A stretch of DNA of 64,000 nucleotides from Sipunculus nudus (lineage: Eukaryota; Annelida; Sipuncula; Golfingiida; Sipunculidae). The translations under genes were made by a program, and so were the position numbers. Location: NCBI GenBank assembly GCA_026874595.1, contig CM049313.1:26286008-26350007 (forward strand), read 5' to 3'. Positions 51,537 to 61,525 of the stretch are shown in pieces. Below the pieces are notes generated by a model that ran no database searches, was not told the origin of the DNA, and saw nothing but the letters and a program-made list of their open reading frames with translations. Each line of letters begins with the position of its first letter. The first letter of the stretch is position 1.

Positions 51537-53399
51537 AACAAGGCCTACAGGCCTAATGCAAACCTGTGCATTGGGAAATACACCAGGTATAATGCTTCAA
51601 TGCTGGACCATTACTTTTCATGTATATGAACAAAGCAAATACTAAACATTTTGAATAAGAAACAATTACACAAACATCACTGCTGAAATTCTGGCATGGG
51701 TGCAAACAACACAAAAATGATTGTAGCTGGCACCACCAGTTTTGTATACAACAAAGCTATCAGAGATATATAAATATGCCAAATTTCAGACTGATATATC
51801 AAACCCCTCCTGAGAAATAGGCAGGGACACACACCTTGCAAAAATTATTATAGGTGGCACATTTGACCTGTACCTGGCTGCACTGAGTGAACTCTTGACC
51901 TGTTGCATAATCTGACACAGTCGGCAGTCTGCAAAAGCTATAAATAGATCCAGGCTAAACTTTGGTGCCAAATCTGATGCAGTGGGCAGTCTGCCAACAC
52001 TATAAATAGAATGCAGCTACTGCACTAAGTGAACTCCTGACCTATACCTGGCTGCACTGAGTGAACTCTTGACCTGTTGCCTAATCTGATACAATTGGCA
52101 GTCTGCCAAAGCTATAATTACATCCAGACTGACGTTTGGCCTGTTGCCAAATCTGAAACAGTAGCCACACCATTGCATAAGCTCACAGACTGGCTCCACA
52201 TGCAGCCCTTAGGGGCATAACACACATGAGTCGATCACATGATCCTCATGAGGTGATCACATGGTGCCCATGAGAAAATCACATGTCATCCATGAGGTGA
52301 TCACATGCCTTGTGCTTGGCTGCACTGATTGAACTCTTGACCTATATCTGGCTGCACTGAATGAACTCTTGATCTGTTGCCAAATCTGAAACAGTTGTCA
52401 ATTACTCAACCTATTTAAAGATACAGACACAATCTTGGCCTGTTGGAAAATCTGTTTACACAAACTGAAAGACTTTGGCTAAAATGCTTTTTTTTCAAGC
52501 TGACATATTCATAACTTTTTTTATCAAAATATCTAGAATAATAAAAGGTGCAGTCCTTTCATTGTTAAAGGTCAAGTAAACTTGAACAAAGGCCACCTTA
52601 GAATAATTTTTGTGCAATGTTACAGAAGTTATAATTGAAAGAATAATTTTGTAGAAGAACGCTATTGCAGTCCTCAGTTTGAAATAATAATAATGGCCAT
52701 AAGACCAACTTAATCTTTTCAGGACTCAACCAAAAATCAACAAACTCAATCTATTCTGATATGATTGAAAGAACCATGTCCTAGGATAATTCTTTTGAAA
52801 AATTGAACAATTCAACTTGACAGTTTCATCATAAACATTTTAAGCTGAAAGAGGCTAAAATTATGAGGTTTTTGCGCATAAAAACAGGTCAATGTAGGTG
52901 GCACCACTAAATCTGCAACTTATTATATGAGACGTGACCAATATTTGCACAATACTTGGTAATGCTAACTTCTGTCATTTCTGAGATTACTATGTCAGTA
53001 TGCTTTCTTGGCCAAATGACTAAGTTCGAATTTGTGTAACTCCGCTAAAATTCATCACCATTTGAACCATTTGAACAAACTTGAGAGGGCTCACCTCTGG
53101 CATCATTTCTGTAAAATATTGAACAATTTGGCTAGACTGTTTACAAGAAGAAGACTTTTAAAGTTTTTTCAGCTTTTTCCCTATAAAACCTAAGTTAATG
53201 CAGATAGCAAAATAAATAAGCTGAATCCCTGTAAATTTCTGTAAAATATTGAACAATTTGGCTGGACCGTTTACAAGAAGAAGACTAATTTTAAAGTTTT
53301 TCAGCTTTTTCCCTATAAAATCTCAGTAAATGCAGATAGCAAAAAAATTAGCTTAATCCCACAACTCACCTTTTCTCCGTGAAAAGTAGTTCCGTTTCT

Positions 53400-53555
53400 T
53401 GGCAGGTAGGTCACCCCTTGGCTTAGCCATAACACTTCACCTCTTAGTTCCGATATGGATTAAATTTTGTGAGACAGCCCCCTAGTACTAGGTCCCTTCC
53501 CGTGATCCCCTGCAACTCCCTGCAAATACGTTTGTTGTCACTACTATCCAATTTA
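53400..53555 (-). repeat. DIRS inverted terminal repeat, 3' side
   Basis: Contains GGTCACCCCTTGGCTTAGCC, ATAACACTTCACCT, TTAAATTTTGTGAGACA and TTTGTTGTCACTACTAT, each found in inverted orientation at 55140-55290. Confidence 0.88.
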
Positions 53556-53619
53556 CTCCGAAAACAGCCAAAACCACAGAGTATGAGAGAAAAAAGGAGA
53601 GAACCATGGGAGGGAAACC

Positions 53620-53735
53620 TGATAGCCAAGGGGTGACCTACCCGCCAACTAACGGAACTACTTTTCACAGAGAAAAGGTGGGTTCCACTACGTTGGCTAA
53701 TAGTAGGTCACCCCTTGGCTTAGCCATACACAGAT
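53620..53735 (-). repeat. DIRS internal complementary region
   Basis: Reads as the complement of the element's right outer end joined to its left outer end. AACGGAACTACTTTTCACAG plus GAGAAAAGGTG matches inverted 53366-53400, and TTCCACTACGTTGGCT plus GTAGGTCACC matches inverted 55280-55304. This junction acts as a template for completing the ends in the known DIRS replication model. Confidence 0.85.
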
Positions 53736-53754
53736 AAACAGCAGGGCTGGAAAA

Positions 53755-53930
53755 ATCAAATGTCATGGAGAAGCGTGAACGACACCACCGGCCGCGACAA
53801 CACCCCCAGACTCCTGGAGAGAGAGAACCTGCGGAGCCAAATCGCAGAAGTAAAAGGTCGCTAACGTCTCAGATCACTTCCAGAGGCCTTGCTTAAGCAG
53901 GTCAGAGATCGAGCCACCTGCCGCAACCAC
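53755..53930 (-). pseudogene. Remnant of a tyrosine recombinase C-terminus (DIRS)
   Basis: The minus-strand frame reads ISDLLKQGLW, K, a TGA stop at 53874-53876, then SETLATFYFCDLAPQV. The pattern W followed by a T[FL]A-x-FY segment is typical of the end of DIRS and related tyrosine recombinases, where the FY tyrosine is expected to be catalytic. It lies directly before the internal complementary region, as the family order predicts. The stop and the lack of the upstream catalytic arginines mean it is non-functional. The match is by eye and short. Confidence 0.5.
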
Positions 53931-54109
53931 AAGAGAGGCCATGCCCATAGGCCAGCACAAAACCCCCTAGGGTGCGTGTGCTCGTCAAGGTCCACTCTAG
54001 CCGCCTAAATTGTGCCACATGGGTGGCGTTTTCCAGATCCTGGACCATACAGGTAGCCACTTAGTCCAACAGATCGGCCTTAGTCTGGGACCATAGTACC
54101 TTCTCCCGT

Positions 54110-55020
54110 CTGGCCTAGGTCCAGAAGTCTAGAGGCTCTTCCTCAGCCTCACGATCCTCAGGAGATCCGAAGATTTCTTCCGGAACCTCTGGCCTGAGAC
54201 CAGGTAGCAACAGGTGCACTCGGCTCCTGGGCTGTGATCTCCTCCTGCTGAGCATCCCCCGTAGGATACACCGTCCCAGGCAGCAGGGAAGCCGTCACTT
54301 CCGGCGTGGGCACCATGCCACTCACCGCCAAGGACTCCAGCAGGATGGCCTGACTCTGAGTTGTAGCTGAAAGAGGATCTAAAGATACAGGTCAGACAGA
54401 CTGCTGACAGCCGCTGTTGGGACATAAATTCCCCCCTTATGGAGGAGATCATGGCCTTGAGAGAATCACGTGAAATAAAATCCTCCGCAGACCGAGGGAT
54501 ACTATTTCCGAGGGGAGATGTCCTAACCCGCGTTAATTGAGGCATAGCTCCTGCCGTGGATGGGGCGGCAGAAACAGAATTGGAATCTAACTGTGGAGGA
54601 AGAGGGTCAACTGAGGAGGGAGATGCAAGTTTCAGAGAAATCTGATTGGTTATTCTCTCCTTACTCTTCCTCGTTTCCCTCCTTGCAGCCCACCTCTCTC
54701 CCTCCTATAACCTATCCTGATTTGAGGTCTCCCCCCCCCCCCCCCCCCCAGACGAGAACTTGGAGTCTTGTCTTTGATTTTATCAGAGGATTCTTTTATA
54801 ATTTTTTCAAACCAAAATAAGAATCATATTTCTTCCAGTCTTTCTTTTCCCAAGAGAGGCACAGAGGACAAGGGTTACTGGGACCGCCACAGTCCCCAGT
54901 CACCTGCAGGCAACCTGGACAACTGTCATGGCATTCCCAATCGGGTAGGGACCCCAAACAAAGAGAACATTTCTTATGAACCTGGGGCTCAGAACGTCTC
55001 GACATATTGAAAAAGGGCAT
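54110..55020 (-). pseudogene. Degenerate gag-like ORF of the DIRS element
   Basis: Two open segments remain. At 54796-55020 a start reads MPFFNMSRRSEPQVHKKCSL and has a cysteine/histidine cluster (C-x-x-C, then C-H-x-x-C-x-x-C, then C-x-x-C) like the zinc-binding part of DIRS gag proteins. At 54129-54650 the frame runs through SLKLASPSSVDPLPP and AEDFISRDSLKAMISSIRG. After about 54410 sensible protein continues only by changing frame (with segments such as ILLESLAVSG and EIFGSPEDREAEEEPLDFW). This indicates frameshifts or unremoved small introns. A run of about 20 C at 54731-54750 falls between the segments. No catalytic function. Confidence 0.5.
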
Positions 55021-55139
55021 TGAGCGTACTCATGAAACCATGTCAGAAAACCACTGAGGCCCAGCAGAAGAGCTGTTGTAGACAGCTAACCGGCGTGTCG
55101 CCAAAACGTTCCAACCTGACTGTCTCGGTCAGCAACACG

Positions 55140-55304
55140 GAATAAATTGAATAGTAGTGACAACAAACGTAGTTGCTAGGAGGCGTAGGGGATCACAGGA
55201 AGGGACCTAGTACTTTGTCTCACAAAATTTAATCCGTGTCGGAACTACAAGGTGAAGTGTTATGGCTAAGCCAAGGGGTGACCTACTATAAGCCAACGTA
55301 GTGG
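55140..55304 (-). repeat. DIRS inverted terminal repeat, 5' side
   Basis: Inverted partner of 53400-53555. It ends TATAAGCCAACGTAGTGGAA next to resumed family D text (CATTCGATATGTAACAGATT). Confidence 0.88.
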
Positions 55305-57226
55305 AACATTCGATATGTAACAGATTATTGCATAAAATCTTGGGATGGTAGCTCCTTCTATTCCTCAGAAATTATGGGTTAATGTACAGATGACCGATAA
55401 CCCCCATACAAAAAAGGTCAATGCAGGTGGTGCCACCGATACCTGATTTTCATATATGACTCATGTGACCAACACTGGCATAAAATTTGGTAATGATAGC
55501 TCCAGCCATTTCTGAGATTGTCATTTTAGTATGCTTTTTTGGACAGATGACTAAGTTCAATTCCTGTAACTCGGCCAAAACTCACCAAACTTAAACCAAA
55601 CTTAAGAGAGATGGTTTAAAAGATTATTTTTGTGAAATATTGAATGATTTGGCTTGACTGTTCCAGAGGAGAAGATTTTTAAAGGTTTTTTAGCTTTTTC
55701 TCTAAAAATTCTAAGAAAATGCAAAGTTTTTCAGATGGCTAATTTTTTGCATTAAACTTCATGATGCAAGCTCCAGTCGTTTTCGAGATAGTATGGGTGA
55801 ACGTACAGAGGACGGAAGCCGCCACACCATTGCATTAGCTCACACGTTCCCTATAAATGACTACAGATGCATACTGAATGCAAAATCATAATACAGATAT
55901 ATCTCACTAATGGCAAAATCTTGAATTAAGTTCAGTATGGATACCAATTATTTATAATCTATGTACAGTCGTCTTCATATACCCACAGAGAGCTGTATAC
56001 CTGTGATTGTAAACATTGCCTGGCATGAGGAATATCTAAAATCATAAATCTTCAAAAGCTTTTAAAAAACATTCTTGTCAATATTTACCATAGATAACCT
56101 GAAATCTAAATGTCTAGAGGCATGATGTAACAGATGCTGATAAACTGGTGCCAGGCTAGATGTATCTGCTTCACACAGCTAACATATATGGTAAAATGAC
56201 TCAATTCAATCTTTATAATTCAGCCAAAATTCATTCTTTGGAACCATAAAAGACAATTATTATAAGAATTATTCAGGGGATTATTCTTGTAAAATATTAA
56301 ACAAATTGGCCTCAGTGGCATCAGTCAAAACAACATTTTGCAGGTCTATAACTCATATGGGAAAATACAGCAAAATGGCTTCCCATAACTCAGCCTAAAA
56401 TCACTGAACCGAAACCATTTGAACAAACTTGAATTATCAACATCTAAGGATAATTAATGTGTGAGATTTAAGAATTTGGCCCAGTGGTTTTTGAGAAGAA
56501 GATCTTTGTAGCCCCTGAGCTAAAATGGGCTGTTATGGCATATGACTAAATTTAGCTTCCCATAACTGAACCAAAAGTCACTGAACTGAGACCATTTGAA
56601 AACTTCAGAAAGCACTACCCTAGGATAATTTCTGTGCGATATTAAACAATTTGGCCATATGGCTTCAGAGAAGAAGACTTTTGTTGCCATCAGTATGATA
56701 CGGGCACTGATGTCCCCTGAACAAAAAAGGCCGATGCAGGTGGTGCCACCAATACCTCAATTTCAGATTTGACTCATGTGACCAACATTGGCATAAAATT
56801 TAGTGATGATAGCTCCAGCTGTTTCTGAGATTGTAATTTTAGTATGCTATTTGGACAAATGACTAAGTATAACTTCCTGTAACTCAGCCAAAAATCACCG
56901 ATGTAAACCTTTCAAACAAACTTAAGAGAGATTTTTCAAGGAATCATTTCTGTGAAATATTGGACAATTTGGCTGAACAGTTCCTGAGAAGAAGATTTTT
57001 AAAGCTTTTTTAGCTTTTTCCCTATAAAATCTAAGAAAATGCAGTTAGCCAATAAATAAGCAGAATCCAATAAAGTTTTTTAGATTACTAATTTTTTGCA
57101 TAAAATTTGGTGAAGCTAACTCCTGCCGTTTTCAAGATAATATGGGTTAACACACAGATGAAGGTCGACGACTAACGGACATCAGACGATGTCACACCAT
57201 CACATAAGCTCACAGGTTCGCTAACA

Positions 57227-59380
57227 ACGAAGAGATGATGGACAGACAGAGCTGATCACTTTATATTCCATTCTCCTAAGGCAAGAATGTATTTTAATTA
57301 GATCTTAATTTTTTTTCTAATCCAACTATTTTTAAAATTAAATAAATTTTATACCTTTGCAATAAAAACTAATGTCCCAGTGCACAGGTGCAAAGTCCTG
57401 AATAAATGACAGCAGAGGGAGGGGGGGGGGGGCATGGTGGGATTAACAACACTTCTGCAAATATATACAGGGCAACGAAAGCCTGATTTCCAATTCTGCT
57501 GAGGCGGGAAAATAATGAAAAAATGTTTATATTAGATCCTCATTTTTTATCACATCACTTTTTTTTATTTTAAGTTTATATTTCTATATACATTTCCAAT
57601 ATAACATATATATCTGAATATATATAAGTTGATTTATACTATTCTAAACTTCATCAACATAAATCTCAATCTTGTCAGATAACACCACATCATGCATACA
57701 AATGTATATTTATTTTTTTTTACCACAAAAATATGGCAGTCATTCCTACGACAGGGGGGGTCGCAGGAAGGCCTCTTCCTGTGCCCCCCCCCCCCCCATG
57801 TGACAAGTTACGCTTCAGTACACTAGTGCAACCACGATACCCGGTCGCACTAGTGGACTTGCTTCATGCGACAGGGGTCTAGGATCGTGGCTGATAATGC
57901 CCGGTTATCAAAGTGATTAGATAGTGATCTGGATTATTTCCTTCTAGTATTAATTGCGAATTTATAATCACCAGAAATTGCTCTATAGCTCCTCATAGCA
58001 TGTAGGCAATGGCCTAATTCTGATATTCATTTATGAACTTGATGGGGATGATTTTGTTCTAGTATAATTTGCGCATATATGATCATCAGAAATTACTCAT
58101 TAGTTCATAATAACGTCCATGGAGGATGGAAAATGTCTTCATTTTTAGAGTACATTATCATATTTTACCATTGGATTTTTTTTGCCAGTTTTAGGATATG
58201 GTGTATCGAGTATGAACAATGGAGATTTATATGAAATATGATTCAACAACTTTATTCACAAAAATATCAATGGAACAAGACATTAATAATGTCAATATAT
58301 TAACTGATGATTGGGCAAAGATAATAACTGATGACTAAGCACCTAAATTAATGGACAAAGTTAACATGATATTCTCTCGGGAAATCGTGCATGGGGTTTC
58401 CGCCAGGAGTTTGCATTTCTATGTTACACCGGAAGTCAGACCCCCGTCGCACGAAGCACTCCGCAAAAATATATCTTTTAAATAAAACAATAAATATCTA
58501 AAATTAATACTTGATTCAGATTTCACAATTTTAATTGTGCCTTTATTCAACCATAATTTACTTCATATTTTATAAATAAATGCATACTGATGGCTTAAAT
58601 TATATTTTAATTTGATAAAATCATTTAAAGAAAACAGATTTCTTTGAAAATCCTGATTACTTCTTGAATTAGTTTTTCAAGGAGAGTTTTGTATATTGGA
58701 GTGGAAACAATATTACAGTATTACAATTATGGAAATACAGTGCAAACAATATTAATTACTGCATAAGACTTGATGGGTAGGGTTGATGGGGGGAGGGGTG
58801 TGATATGAGAATAACAATACACCTGTCACAGCAGGGGATTTCCCCCAGTGACTGTACTAACAAATCCGGAACCCTAGCATAGTCACTTGCAGTGATCAAA
58901 GCAAGCAACTACAATAGAGCCTCAAGAAAAAATTCAATAACTAGCCTAATTATCAAGCTTTTATTTTCAAATTTCAGATATTTCAAAAATAAATACTAAT
59001 ATTTACATGCAGTGAAAATTAAATAAACACTTCTGACAGAAAAAAAAAGTGTCATGGTCAAGTTGGGCAAAATTTGAGATACTGATTTTATTTTTATGCT
59101 AATAACTTAAAACTTAGTTACAAAATTCAGATCTAATTTTGAGTATACAACTGAATCTTAATTAAACAAAGTTATATACTTGTACAAAAAATCTTTAGCT
59201 TCAAAAATTTTCTTGTTAACTGAATAAATATTTTTCCTGAATTTTTATAAAGTGCATTATATTTGCGCCCATAACTTAAAGAGATTACACTTAACGGACT
59301 TAATTTCTGGCATGTATATAGGAGAATATATAGGAGAATACTTCTGGTAAATATTTAGAAAAAAAAGATAAAAGGTTTGA
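57227..59380. other. AT-rich region with homopolymer tracts and a possible short TIR pair
   Basis: G run at 57420-57432 and C run at 57785-57798. GCTTCATGCGACAGGGGTCT at about 57862 pairs imperfectly with the inverse at about 58430-58450 (GACCCCCGTCGCACGAAGC), possibly the ends of a 0.6-kb element. No coding sequence recognised. Confidence 0.45.
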
Positions 59381-59617
59381 TATTAGGCTATCCTGAAGAG
59401 TGATAGTAGGTTTTAAATGGAAATTTTAGGTTTTTCCTTAATTTGCAGTGATCAAGTTTTTTGGTTTGGTAGGAGATTTTTGGGGACATCAAACAGTATT
59501 CCGAATTTTGGATTCGTAGGTCTAAAGGTTTTAAAAACTTGCCATTCTAACAGACAGACAGACGGACAATGGACCACAACTATAACTCAGATGACTTATA
59601 GTCAGCTGAGCTAAAAA
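59381..59617 (+). mobile_element. 3' end fragment of modular repeat with terminal hairpin
   Basis: Homologous to 5790-6008. Ends with TAACTCAGATGAC / GTCAGCTGAGCTA and AAAAA. An AGACAGACAGACGGAC tract precedes it. Confidence 0.68.
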
Positions 59618-61525
59618 TGGCAGATGGCACCACCAGTCTAGAGTACAAGATGGAGGAGACTAACTTCTATTGACATGCACAGTTTCAGACAAATATAGCA
59701 CACCCCTCCTAAGAAAAGAGCATTAATTTATTCTACAGAAACTGGAAGGTAAGTGGCGCCATCTGTCTGGTTTACGAGAAAACTTTTCAAGATGGATGGA
59801 CATGCCAAATTTCAGACCAATACCTTGAACCACTCCTGAGATATGAGCAATTTTCACCCAAATCACATGAACAGATGGACGCCATGGCAAAATGATTGCA
59901 GATGGCACCACCAGTCTTGAATACAAGTTGGATGTATCCAAGATCAATGGATATGCACAATTTCAGCCAAATCTGTCCATTAATTCCAGACTTATACTGC
60001 TCACTGTACTGTCAAGTGGCAATGTTGGGGTTATTAAAAGGCGTGAAAACAAGAAAAAACAGAAGGTGGCATCACCTGTCTTCCACAGAAGACAAAGCTA
60101 TCAAAGATCTTCAGTCAATTTGATATTTTTACCAATCCATGCATCTCTTATTGAGATAATTATGATTTTGTGTGATTTTCACCATATATGGCAATATTTA
60201 AGATCAAGACCAATCTCATAGGAAAGGTCATACCCCAATTTAAATATACATCATCCCATAACCCATGACCATGTACAGTCAAGCCCACTTTGTGTCATAT
60301 CAGTTAATAGAAAATCCTGTTTATTGTCACATTAATCGGAAATCCCAAACCATTTCCTATATATACAATGGTAAATCTGACCATTTAATATCATGGAATA
60401 TTGTCATAATCCCATTTATTGTCATGCTTGGAACCCTTGGCAGTGATACCAGTTGGCAGTTAAGATCACATCAAACGCTGACACAAAGATCAGTGAGGCC
60501 AAGAGCCTGTAATTGGTCAGGCGTATCAAACAATTTTACTTGGCTCCTGTGCGCAGCAGGCAAGTGTAGTGATGCATATGGGTCACTCACCGGCACTTAG
60601 TTAATTAATGTCTTAAGAAACCACATAAATCCAGATCATTGTGTTTCTTTGTCAGTAACAAGGGTGATGTTTGCGATCACATGACATACATGATGAACTC
60701 CTGACCTTTGCAAGGCCGCAGTTTACATCTCAGTGACATTTCAACAAGATAAAATTAAGTATAGCTGTTTGGAAATCCCCTTTTAGGTTCCACAAATAGC
60801 TGGAGGTATAACGTTAAAACTGTGCCGCATATTTCGTGACATTTAACCTCATGACCCAGACGCTAGGTCACTTTCTGTTGGCAAATCGTATTTTGGTCAA
60901 TTATTGTTACATGTTATTCTATAACTCAAAAGGACAGCAATGTTGAAGCCTGTATAATATCACATCCTGGTTATTATCATAATATAAGCATGTACCATCG
61001 ACATGACAATAAGCGGGCTCAACTGTATATGCATTATATGAAAGCCCAATCTGTCCATTAATTTTTGACTTATAATGCTCACAGTATTGTTAAGTGGCAA
61101 TGAAGAGGGTATTAAACAGCACAAAAACAAGAAAAGGATAACAGGTGGCGCCACCAGTTTCAGGTATATGATAACACTATCCAAGATCTTCGGTCAAGTT
61201 GATTTTCGGATCAATCCATGCAAGATTTCTTGAGATATTTAAGAATGTGTTTGATTTTCCCCCAGAATAGACCTATTCAAGGTCAAGGTCACTCTCCTAG
61301 TAAAGGTCATGACTCCAGGGTTCTTTACCTATGGGTGGGTGAGCCATATGTGCATGATGAAAGGCTTTGGTCAAACGGTTGGCTTGAAATCGATCTACAA
61401 GCCAGTTCCGGATGGACAGGCGGACTGATGGACAGACAGACGAACCGACCGACAGACAGGGGGACAGACGACGGAAAATGGACCACTACTATAGCTCAGA
61501 TGACTTTTAGTCAGCTGACCTAAAA
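59618..61525 (+). mobile_element. Modular repeat of family A/D type, split by a TA-flanked MITE
   Basis: Modules with GGCACCACCAGTCT, AGTGGCGCCATCTGTCTGGT and GGTGGCGCCACCAGTTTCAG. Closes with a GACAGACAGACGAACCGACC tract and hairpin TAGCTCAGATGAC / GTCAGCTGACCTA (61492-61522) plus A-run. The overlapping ORFs at 59892-60221 are repeat by-products. Confidence 0.65.
60276..61025. mobile_element. 750-bp TA-flanked MITE
   Basis: Ends CAGTCAAGCCCACTTTGTGT and, inverted, CAGTTGAGCCCGCTTATTGT, flanked by TA on both sides (60274-60275 and 61026-61027). The related module continues across it (CCAATTTAAATATAC... to ...ATGAAAGCCCAATCTGTCC). CAG ends with a TA target fit pogo/Tigger-type miniature elements. 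The 111-codon frame inside has no recognisable domain. Confidence 0.72.

Larger units (their letters stand above)
53366..55304 (-). mobile_element. DIRS-type tyrosine-recombinase retrotransposon, internally deleted
   Basis: The insertion splits text that reads AATCCCACAACATTTGATAT in the related copy at 3.8 kb. Left and right parts carry inverted terminal repeats of about 150-190 bp (53400-53555 against 55140-55290, including GGGACCTAGTACT and GGCTAAGCCAAGGGGTGACC). At 53620-53735 lies an internal block that is the complement of the two outer ends joined together (CACAGAGAAAAGGTG then GGTTCCACTACGTTGGCTAA). Such an internal complementary region with inverted ends is the hallmark of DIRS elements, which use a tyrosine recombinase and leave no ordinary target duplication. 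Minus-strand remnants of a gag-like protein and of a recombinase C-terminus remain. The reverse transcriptase, RNase H and most of the recombinase are missing. Confidence 0.82.
51537..57226 (+). mobile_element. Family D modular repeat, most complete copy
   Basis: Starts AACAAGGCCTACAGGCCTAA (hairpin AGGCCT/AGGCCT) and ends CATAAGCTCACAGGTTCGCTAA. Order inside: GGCACCACCAGT modules, GAGTGAACTCTTGACCTG modules (51870-52150), GAGGTGATCACATG blocks (52235-52310), then long modules with CTGTAACTCGGCCAAAA-like text. A local duplication of about 130 bp lies at 53110-53345. The element is split at 53366-55304 by a DIRS-type retroelement. Without that it is about 3.7 kb and non-coding. Confidence 0.72.

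Noticed and set aside
53444-53668. Minus-strand 74-codon ORF
   Set aside because: It lies in the DIRS terminal repeat and internal complementary region; its text is explained by the inverted repeats.
57862-58452. Short TIR element with GCTTCATGCGAC-type ends
   Set aside because: The inverted match has several mismatches and no target duplication was visible, so it is mentioned only as a possibility in the regional note.
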